64,000 nucleotides of DNA, from positions 1 to 64,000 of the forward strand of contig JAAYDI010000139.1 in assembly GCA_012729315.1 (NCBI GenBank), read 5' to 3'. Made by a program: the position numbers and the translations under genes. Positions 57,888 through 64,000 of the stretch are shown here, piece by piece. A model generated the notes under the pieces. The model made no database searches, had not been told where the DNA came from, and saw nothing but the letters and a program-made list of their open reading frames with translations. Source of the stretch: Planctomycetaceae bacterium (lineage in GTDB: Bacteria > Planctomycetota > Planctomycetia > Pirellulales > Pirellulaceae). Within the stretch, counting starts at the first letter, position 1. Every line of letters starts with the position of its first letter.

Positions 57888-58829
57888 TCACGCCCGCGGG
57901 TGGAACTGGCTGTGCACCTTCTTGAGCCGCGACTGTTCGACATGCGTGTAGATCTGGGTCGTGGCGATGCTGGCGTGTCCGAGCAGCTCCTGGACTTGCC
58001 GCAGATCGGCGCCGCCGGCCAGCAGATGGGTGGCGAAACTGTGCCGCAGCGTGTGGGGGCTGATCGAGTCGGGCAGGCCGGCGCGCGCTGCGTACTTCTT
58101 GACAAGTTCCCAGATGGTTTCCCGCCGCAGCGGCCGGCCGCGGCGCGAGAGGAACAGCCAGGTGGGGGACGCGACCGCGTGGGCCGCCAGGCGTGCCCGT
58201 TCGTGGTCCAGGTAGTCCCGGACCGCCGCGATCGCCTGCGTGCCCAACGGGACCAGCCGCTGCTTGTTGCCTTTCCCCTGGCACTTGGCGTACCGCTCGT
58301 CCAGGTGGACGTCGGGTAAGCTCAGATGTGCCACTTCGGAGACGCGGCAGCCGGTGGCGTAGAGCAGTTCCAGCAGCGCTCGATCCCGCCGCCAGAACGT
58401 GTCGTGGCGGTTGGGTGCGGCGAGAAACCGGGTCACCATGGCTGGCGACAACACATGCGGAATGCGCTGCCACAGCTTCTGGCTGCCAAGCAGCTCCGCC
58501 AGGTTCTCCTGCAGGATCCCCTCCAGCTGCAGATAGCGCAGGTACATGCGCAAGGCGACGATGTGCCGCGCGATGCTGGCCGGGGCCAACTGCTCGGAAT
58601 GCAGCCACGCGACGAAGTCCGACAGGTCGGCAATCCGCAGCGACTGGACGTGGCGTCCGGCCAGCCACGTCTGGAACCGCCGCATGTCGCGGCGATAAGC
58701 GGCCAGCGTGTTGGCGGCCAGCCGGCACTCGCCCGCCAGATACTCGAAGAACGCCTCCGTGAACCGGCCTTCCGGGCGCTGCGGCGGCTGGGCGCGGGCA
58801 ACCAGGAGTTGGCGTTTGCGGATCGACAT
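57888..58829 (-). CDS. xerD: Tyrosine recombinase XerC/XerD
   Basis: The product is 313 aa. The N-terminal SAM-like domain has FTEAFFEYLAGECRLAANTL and AAYRRDMRRFQTWL. The catalytic residues are all present: R162 (CRVSEVAHL), K186 (QGKGNKQRLVPLG), H259 and R262 (SPHTLRHSFATHLLAGGADL), H285 (LLGHASIATTQIYTHV), Y294. It resolves chromosome dimers at dif with a partner. Whether it is XerC or XerD cannot be stated firmly. No dif site was recognised nearby. Start MSIRKRQ is read from an ATG with only a weak ribosome site. Divergent from galE. Confidence 0.93.
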   Translation of the reverse strand: MSIRKRQLLVARAQPPQRPEGRFTEAFFEYLAGECRLAANTLAAYRRDMRRFQTWLAGRHVQSLRIADLSDFVAWLHSEQLAPASIARHIVALRMYLRYLQLEGILQENLAELLGSQKLWQRIPHVLSPAMVTRFLAAPNRHDTFWRRDRALLELLYATGCRVSEVAHLSLPDVHLDERYAKCQGKGNKQRLVPLGTQAIAAVRDYLDHERARLAAHAVASPTWLFLSRRGRPLRRETIWELVKKYAARAGLPDSISPHTLRHSFATHLLAGGADLRQVQELLGHASIATTQIYTHVEQSRLKKVHSQFHPRA

Positions 58830-59058
58830 ATCGTCATGCGTCGGTGCCCGACGCGTCGCGACTGCAGTGCATTCCGCGTTCGGGTGCCGAGTTGGTCCCC
58901 CCTGCCCTGTCACGATCTCCGACCGTAACGACTGGACAAGCCTTGACGCGCGCAGCGCGCTGCAGTCTGGCGGCGATCGTCTCCCGTTGTCAACTGCCGC
59001 CCGGAACCCCTATAACGGAGAGGCGAAACGGCGGACACTGCATTGAGGAGGACGATTG

Positions 59059-60048
59059 ATGAGGGTTCTGGTCACAGGCGGTGCGGGCTATATCGGCTCG
59101 CATGCGGTGCGCCTGTTGCTGCGCGCCGGGCATGATGTGTGGGTGTACGACAATCTGTCGCGTGGCCACCGCGCCGCCGTGCCCGAAGGGCGGCTGATCG
59201 AAGGCGACCTGGTGGACCGCCCGCGGCTGGAACAGGCACTGGGCACGCACCGGATCGAGGCGGTGATGCATTTTGCGGCCTTCGCGCTGGTGGGTGAGTC
59301 GGTCGCCGACCCGGCCTTGTACTATGCCAATAACGTCGTGTCCACGCTGGCGCTGCTGGACGCGCTGCGCGCGACCGGGATTACGCGGATCGTGTTCTCC
59401 AGCACCACCGCCACCTACGGCGTGCCACAGCGGATCCCGATCACGGAGGACGAGAGTCGCCAGCCGATCAATCCGTACGGGTTCACCAAGCTGGTGATCG
59501 AACGGGCGCTGGAGGACTACTCGCACGCGTACGGGCTGGGCTTCGCCGCGCTGCGCTACTTCAACGCGGCGGGGGCCGCGCCCGCCGGCGATCTTGGGGA
59601 AGACCACCACCCGGAGTCGCACCTGATTCCGATCGTGCTGCAGGTGGCGCTGGGCCAGCGGTCGCACGTGACCATCTTCGGGGACGACTATCCGACTGCG
59701 GACGGCACCTGCATCCGCGACTACATCCACGTCGACGATCTGGGCGCCGCCCACGTCCGCGCGCTGGAGAAGGTGGAGCCGGGGCGCGGCCTGCAGCTGA
59801 ATCTCGGCACCGGGCGCGGGCACAGCGTGCGGGAAGTAGTGGACGCGTGCCGGCGCGTCACCGGCCATCCCATTCCCGCCGAGATTGGCCCGCGGCGCGC
59901 CGGGGATCCGCCGGAACTGGTGGCCGACAGCCGCCGGGCTCAGGCCACCCTCGACTGGACTCCGCACTACACCGGCATCGAAGAGATCGTGCAGACCGCG
60001 TGGCAGTGGCATCGTACGCATCCCCGGGGATTCGCGGCCGCCGAATGA
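59059..60048 (+). CDS. galE: UDP-glucose 4-epimerase
   Basis: The product is 329 aa. NAD-binding Rossmann motif MRVLVTGGAGYIGSHAVRLL (1-20). SSTTATYG (114-121) and the catalytic pair Y140 and K144 (NPYGFTK) are intact. LRYFNAAGA and GDGTCIRDYIHV-type (ADGTCIRDYIHVDDL) segments, and GGDPPELV-like AGDPPELVADSRRAQ, match GalE. It interconverts UDP-glucose and UDP-galactose for envelope sugars. GAGGAGGAC lies 6 nt before ATG. The next gene starts 4 nt after its stop, so the two are in one operon. Confidence 0.94.
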   Translation: MRVLVTGGAGYIGSHAVRLLLRAGHDVWVYDNLSRGHRAAVPEGRLIEGDLVDRPRLEQALGTHRIEAVMHFAAFALVGESVADPALYYANNVVSTLALLDALRATGITRIVFSSTTATYGVPQRIPITEDESRQPINPYGFTKLVIERALEDYSHAYGLGFAALRYFNAAGAAPAGDLGEDHHPESHLIPIVLQVALGQRSHVTIFGDDYPTADGTCIRDYIHVDDLGAAHVRALEKVEPGRGLQLNLGTGRGHSVREVVDACRRVTGHPIPAEIGPRRAGDPPELVADSRRAQATLDWTPHYTGIEEIVQTAWQWHRTHPRGFAAAE

Positions 60049-60052
60049 TCCG

Positions 60053-61291
60053 ATGCAGCAGATCCTGATCGAGAAACCGTATCGGTTCATCCCGCCCTAC
60101 CGGGGCCGGTGGTGGCCCACCCTCATCCGCGACGCCAACCTGAACGGGCTCTGGCTGCGCCGCGCCCAGGGGGTGGAGGAGTACGAACTGCGGAATGTGA
60201 CGCATCTGACCCGCTCGCTGCAGGCCGGGCACGGCATCCTGCTGACCCCCAACCACTCCCGCCTGGCCGATCCGCTGGTGATGGGCTGGCTGGCGCGGGA
60301 AGCCCGCTGCCTGGTCTACGCCATGGCCAGCTGGCATCTGTTCAACAGCGGCCGGTTCACGGCGTGGGCGATCCGCCGGATGGGCGGTTTCAGCGTGTAT
60401 CGCGAAGGAGTCGATCGCCAGGCGATCAATGTCGCGATCGAGGTTCTGGAGACGGCCGCCCGCCCGCTGGTCATCTTCCCGGAAGGAGCCGTATCGCGGA
60501 CCAACGATCGCCTGCAGGCACTGCTGGACGGCGTGGCATTTGTCGCGCGGGCGGCGGCGAAACGCCGGGCCAAAGCGGTCCGTGGCGGACGCGTCGTGGT
60601 GCATCCGGTGGCCATCAAGTACCTGTTCGGCGGCGACCTGGACGTCACCGCCGACCCGGTGCTGACGGAAATCGAACAGCGGCTGAGCTGGCAGCCGCAG
60701 AAGCAACTCCCGACCGATCAGCGGATTGCCAAGGTCGGCTTGGCGCTGTTGAGTCTGAAAGAGCTGGAGTACCTGGGGCGGACCTCCGCGGATCCGCTGG
60801 CCGACCGGATGCAGCGCCTCATCGACCGGCTGCTTTGCCCGCTGGAGGAAGAGTGGTTGGGGGCCCCCGCACCGGGCGCGGTGATTCCTCGCGTCAAGGT
60901 GCTGCGCATGAAGATCATGCCGGACATGGTCCGCGGCAGCCTGGCAGAGGCTGAACGGCAGCGTCGCTGGCGCCAGCTCTCGGATATCTACCTGGCACAA
61001 CAGATCTCCAACTATCCGCCAAATTATCTGCGCCACCCGACTGTCGAACGGCTGCTGGAGACCATCGAACGCTATGAAGAGGATCTGACCGATCGGGTGC
61101 GCGTGCACGGGCATCTGAAAGCCATCATCGACGTCGGACCACCGATACCGGTGAGCCCGGAGCGCGACCGCCACGCAACGGTCGATCCGCTGATGGCGGA
61201 AATCGAGCGGCAGTTACAGGGCATGCTGGATCGGCTCGCAGGCGAATCACGCATCTACAGCGCGCCCACCTCCCCTGCGGCGGCGCACTGA
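60053..61291 (+). CDS. PlsC-like 1-acyl-glycerol-phosphate acyltransferase family protein
   Basis: The product is 412 aa. The acyltransferase block I is NHSRLADP with H68 and D73 (HxxxxD). Block III is VIFPEGAVSR. The middle is LVYAMASWHLFNSGRFTAWA with RRMGGFSVYREGVDRQ, where family members bind the acceptor. It is longer than PlsC, with a C-terminal helical extension of about 170 residues. It probably transfers acyl groups to a glycerolipid or saccharolipid; link to galE suggests a glycolipid or lipopolysaccharide-like product, which is inference. No signal peptide; peripheral or inner membrane. Confidence 0.88.
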   Translation: MQQILIEKPYRFIPPYRGRWWPTLIRDANLNGLWLRRAQGVEEYELRNVTHLTRSLQAGHGILLTPNHSRLADPLVMGWLAREARCLVYAMASWHLFNSGRFTAWAIRRMGGFSVYREGVDRQAINVAIEVLETAARPLVIFPEGAVSRTNDRLQALLDGVAFVARAAAKRRAKAVRGGRVVVHPVAIKYLFGGDLDVTADPVLTEIEQRLSWQPQKQLPTDQRIAKVGLALLSLKELEYLGRTSADPLADRMQRLIDRLLCPLEEEWLGAPAPGAVIPRVKVLRMKIMPDMVRGSLAEAERQRRWRQLSDIYLAQQISNYPPNYLRHPTVERLLETIERYEEDLTDRVRVHGHLKAIIDVGPPIPVSPERDRHATVDPLMAEIERQLQGMLDRLAGESRIYSAPTSPAAAH

Positions 61292-61835
61292 TGCGCAGCC
61301 GTAGCTGCGGCGGCCTCCGCTCGCCTGCACCCGGCACCGGTCCGCCGCACACGGTGCTCCCCGGCAGGCATGACGTGGTGAAAGGCCCGAAGAAACGGCC
61401 CTGGTGCCGGTTTTGATATTTGTTCCACCGGTGAGTCACTTCGCATTAGCAGTTTACTTCTCACTGCGAACCCTGTGTCAGGTTGGCGACCCTGTACCAG
61501 GGGTGCGGTACCGGGATAGCTGTCGTCTGGCCGAAGGTCAGTTCTCACCGTTGCCCCAGGCTACGTTGATAGTGGTCTTCGGCCAATTGCGGGATGTAAC
61601 CGCTGCATGGTGAGGAGGTAGGCAGTCCATGCGAATGGGCCCATCCATGGCATGGATTTGTCCACTACAACCGGCTCAGAATGACCGAGCCTTTCACCGT
61701 CCCACGGCAGGCACGACGCCCGACTGGAACTCTTGAATCCCGCGGTGAACAGTGAGATCATGGAAATGCGACGTCCCCCAAACCCGAACCTCCCCCAAAC
61801 CCGAAACCTCAGGGCAACTGGACAGTAGCAAAAGG
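61292..61835. other. 544-bp gap without a convincing gene
   Basis: A possible weak hairpin followed by TTTT (near 61393-61420, CGGC with GCCG) could end the galE-acyltransferase operon. Two near copies of CCCCCAAACCCGAA lie at about 61777-61806, just before the next gene. No other conserved element recognised. Confidence 0.45.
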
Positions 61836-62129
61836 ATGGTTCGCAAACTGATCGTCACCGTGCTTGTCACTTGTCTGGGGCTGGCAGTCCTATTCCCATG
61901 GGGCGACAGCTACGCGCCAGAAGGCAACCCGTTTGCCGGCCCGCTGTGGCTGCTGAAGACTCAGGCGGCAGCCGATTTTCGAGGCGGGTGTTGCTTGATC
62001 GTTGTCTTGGTGCCCATGATGGCTGCAATTGGTATCAAGACAAATGCAGTCACAGTAGTCTTGTGCATTCTCGGCGTCTCGCTCTGGATCGCTGTTGGAA
62101 TTCTACTGGGAGTTAGTGCTGTAGTGTAA
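61836..62129 (+). CDS. Small polytopic membrane protein of unknown function
   Basis: The product is 97 aa. Three hydrophobic segments: LIVTVLVTCLGLAVLFPW (5-22), CCLIVVLVPMMAAIGI (about 52-67), VTVVLCILGVSLWIAVGILL (about 72-91). A short loop with YAPEGNPFAGPLWL joins the first two. Base composition is closer to AT than its neighbours. AAAAGG lies immediately before the ATG, closer than ideal. No family recognised. Confidence 0.55.
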   Translation: MVRKLIVTVLVTCLGLAVLFPWGDSYAPEGNPFAGPLWLLKTQAAADFRGGCCLIVVLVPMMAAIGIKTNAVTVVLCILGVSLWIAVGILLGVSAVV

Positions 62130-62545
62130 CGGCCGTAGAAATGGTGAGCGACTTGTCACGGAAAGCACGGCCGTCTTCAGGCAAGATGAGTGCGGCGACA
62201 CAGTTGTGGTCATGGGAACCACCAGGAACGGCAGCCCGATTCCGTGGAAGGAGACCAGGTTCCAGATCTGTTCCACCAGGCGCTCTTCACGCGCATGTGG
62301 CGCAAATTATGCAACTGGGGGGTTAGTTCTGCCCGGCTTCGGAACCGGTCTGTAGTGCGATCGCCGCGGCCAGCGGCGGCATCGCAGTTCCTGCCGGGCT
62401 ACGGCGGCAAGGGGGCCGTCGCGATTGTCCCGGTTGTGCGGGCGCGGCGTGTTGCGCGCGCCTACCAGACTCCCGCATCGCTGGCGCTGGCGCCGTAGAC
62501 TGGCGGCTGCGTGACGTAAACTAGCGCGGCACCAACTTCGGAGCA
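62130..62545. other. 416-bp gap without a recognisable gene
   Basis: The octamer ACGGCCGT occurs twice (near 62128 and 62166), each a palindrome on its own. The rest shows no RNA gene or conserved ORF. It may contain the promoter of the GGDEF gene. Confidence 0.4.
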
Positions 62546-63778
62546 ATGATTGTGGCTTCTATCGTGTTCGTCATCGGCACGGTCAACCTCATCCTGGGGT
62601 TCGCGTTGGCTGTGGCCCTGGAACGGCGCATCGTGGTGTACCTGCCGCGGTGGCGCGGCAGGGCTGCCGCGCTGATGCCCCATGACCTGGACGTGGTGGA
62701 TAACGTTCACGACAAATGGCGCTGGATGCTCGAACAGGCGAACGCCGAGTTCCGCACCTTCACGGAAGCGTCGGTGCATGTCCTCAATCTGGCGGTCAGC
62801 ACGTATCGCAACGACCTGCTGGACATTGAAGACCTGGTCCGCAGCGCGATCGCGAAGCGGAATCCGGAGGCGATTCACGATGCCGTGCAGGAACTGGTGG
62901 CGCTGAACGCGGAATGGGTGACGCAACAGCGCAACGTGGTCCGGATGATCGGGGAGAAACGTGCGGAGCTGGGGGCGTACGCCGACCTGGGGGACCACCT
63001 GGAAGCGGTGCTGCTGGAGCAGTCTCCGGCGATCGAACAGGTCTGCCAGGCGATCTCCGGCATCGACGCGAAGAGCGACGAGGAGGCGGGTGAGAAGATC
63101 ATCCGCGAACTGACACAGCTCGTGCGTCTGATCCACACACTGCGGGATTCGATCGCAGAGGTGATGCTGGCCATCTGTACCCGCGAGGACCGTCTGGAGT
63201 CGGTCGACCACATGCAACACACCGATCCGCTGACCGGGCTGTGGAACCGGCTGGGCGTCGAGTGCCAGTTGCACAAGTGGTGGCGGGAGGACCCGGAACG
63301 GCAGCGGCTGATGAGCATCGCGCTGGTGGACTGCGAGCGTCTGGGAAAGACGAATGAATTTGCCAGCACCCGGGTCGCCGACCGCATCCTGCAGGCGCTG
63401 GCCGACGTGCTCAAGCACCAGGTGAGTCGGGACAGCGGGTTTGAACGCGTGTTCCGCTACAACGGCCATCAGTTCCTGTTGTTCTTCGAGGACGTCGGGC
63501 TCAGCTCTGCCACCGACACGGTGGAACGCGTCCGCCAGGTCGTGGCGGCGACGTTGTTCGAGCACCGCGGCAAGCAGTACTCGCTGACAGTCTCCGCGGG
63601 GGTCACGGCGCTGCGGCCCGAGGACGACATACACCAGCTGCTCAGCCGGGCGAGCCTCCTGGTGACGCAGGCCAAGGCCGACGGCGGCAATCGCACGTGC
63701 ATCGACGACGGACCGAACGTGGAGGTTGTGCCGGTGGCGAAACAGGACGTGGCACCGCGCACCTTCAAGATCGAATGA
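62546..63778 (+). CDS. Membrane-bound degenerate GGDEF protein
   Basis: The product is 410 aa. An N-terminal helix (VASIVFVIGTVNLILGFALA, 3-22) anchors it. A long helical region (50-220) follows. The GGDEF domain begins DPLTGLWNRLG (about 227-237). The signature is RYNGHQF (304-310) in place of RxGGDEF, and the metal-loop motif is VDCERLGKTNE in place of D-x-D-x-FK-x-x-ND. Diguanylate cyclase activity is therefore unlikely; it may bind GTP or c-di-GMP or be only a scaffold. The tail YSLTVSAGVTALRPEDDIHQ with LLSRASLLVTQAKADGGNR is well kept. Its end overlaps the opposite-strand prmC end by 14 nt. Confidence 0.85.
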   Translation: MIVASIVFVIGTVNLILGFALAVALERRIVVYLPRWRGRAAALMPHDLDVVDNVHDKWRWMLEQANAEFRTFTEASVHVLNLAVSTYRNDLLDIEDLVRSAIAKRNPEAIHDAVQELVALNAEWVTQQRNVVRMIGEKRAELGAYADLGDHLEAVLLEQSPAIEQVCQAISGIDAKSDEEAGEKIIRELTQLVRLIHTLRDSIAEVMLAICTREDRLESVDHMQHTDPLTGLWNRLGVECQLHKWWREDPERQRLMSIALVDCERLGKTNEFASTRVADRILQALADVLKHQVSRDSGFERVFRYNGHQFLLFFEDVGLSSATDTVERVRQVVAATLFEHRGKQYSLTVSAGVTALRPEDDIHQLLSRASLLVTQAKADGGNRTCIDDGPNVEVVPVAKQDVAPRTFKIE

Positions 63779-64000
63779 CCGCCTGGACGACACGCGGGTG
63801 ACCGGCCAGATCAGGAGTCGTGGTGGCGGGTTCGAACCGGCCGTCACGGGCGATGATCTGGTGCACGGCGCGCTCGATCATGGGGCTGATCTCCAGCAGC
63901 AACCTGCCGCCGGACCGCAACCGGTCGGCCGCCTGTGGCACCAGGCGTTCGATGACCTCGGCGCCGGTCGGGCCCGCCAGGAGCGCCTGACGCGGCTCAT
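63765..64000 (-). CDS. prmC: PrmC peptide-chain-release-factor methyltransferase (3' part)
   Basis: Only the C-terminal 78 residues are in the window: EPRQALLAGPTGAEVIERLV, then LRSGGRLLLEISPMIERAVH and an end region DLAGHPRVVQAVIRS. This is the last part of the PrmC/HemK fold (L-E-I-S-P and PRQALL-G are typical). PrmC methylates the GGQ glutamine of release factors. The 5' part, including the NPPY catalytic motif, lies beyond the window edge. Ends convergent with and overlapping the GGDEF gene. Confidence 0.8.
   Translation of the reverse strand, partial: EPRQALLAGPTGAEVIERLVPQAADRLRSGGRLLLEISPMIERAVHQIIARDGRFEPATTTPDLAGHPRVVQAVIRS

Noticed and set aside
58943-58971. TTGACG as -35 of a galE promoter
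   Set aside because: No acceptable -10 at 16-18 bp; the interval is a GC palindrome.

Overview
The window looks like a chromosomal segment of a GC-rich, flagellated planctomycete, most likely of the Pirellulales type. This is an inference. It rests on the flagellar gene order, the very large hook protein, secreted esterases and membrane-anchored proteins of planctomycete style, the TPR/ExbB/ExbD module, and short GACGAAT-type repeat arrays. I see no tRNA, rRNA, CRISPR array or intact insertion sequence.

Layout. 1-4.1 kb is a decayed border region. It holds a C-terminal scrap of a DUF4276-like gene, a broken second copy of fur, a signal-peptide-only ORF, one secreted unknown protein, intact fur, flgM and about 1.1 kb without a convincing gene. 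4.1-9.3 kb carries a secreted acetyl-xylan-esterase-like hydrolase, a zinc-ribbon membrane protein, an HD-GYP phosphodiesterase and sixA. 9.3-14.1 kb carries polyphosphate genes (ppk1 and a Ppx/GppA phosphatase) and a ROK sugar kinase.

14.4-40.7 kb is the flagellar locus, transcribed on the minus strand in the order flgB-flgC-fliE-fliF-fliG-fliH-fliI-fliJ-motE-like-fliK-flgD-flgE, a terminator hairpin, fliL-fliN-fliO-fliP-fliQ-fliR-flhB, an inserted pair (sulfotransferase and polytopic membrane protein), then flhA-flhF-flhG-small membrane protein-fliA. Genes for FliM, MotA and MotB are not present, and FliN carries a FliM-like N-terminal peptide. Upstream (41-46.5 kb) lie a sigma-54 activator, a soluble sensor kinase, a FlgN-like chaperone and a large TPR protein. 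A near-consensus sigma-54 promoter sits between the activator and flgB. FlgM and FliA complete the checkpoint that delays late genes.

46.7-50.9 kb holds an esterase-fold protein whose catalytic triad is gone and two membrane-anchored unknown proteins separated by a long inverted repeat. 51.2-57.8 kb is an operon of two TPR proteins, one ExbB/TolQ and two ExbD/TolR proteins, probably an envelope energy-transducing machine. 57.9-64 kb has a XerC/D recombinase, galE, a PlsC-type acyltransferase, a small membrane protein, a degenerate GGDEF protein and the 3' end of prmC.

Most notable: a hook protein with a duplicated inserted domain together with a FliK ruler containing a large QQPA minisatellite; five ACAAC motifs at about 12-nt steps in the leaders of both fliE and flgD; the triad-less esterase; the FliN/FliM question; and the inverted repeat that supplies coding ends to both flanking genes.
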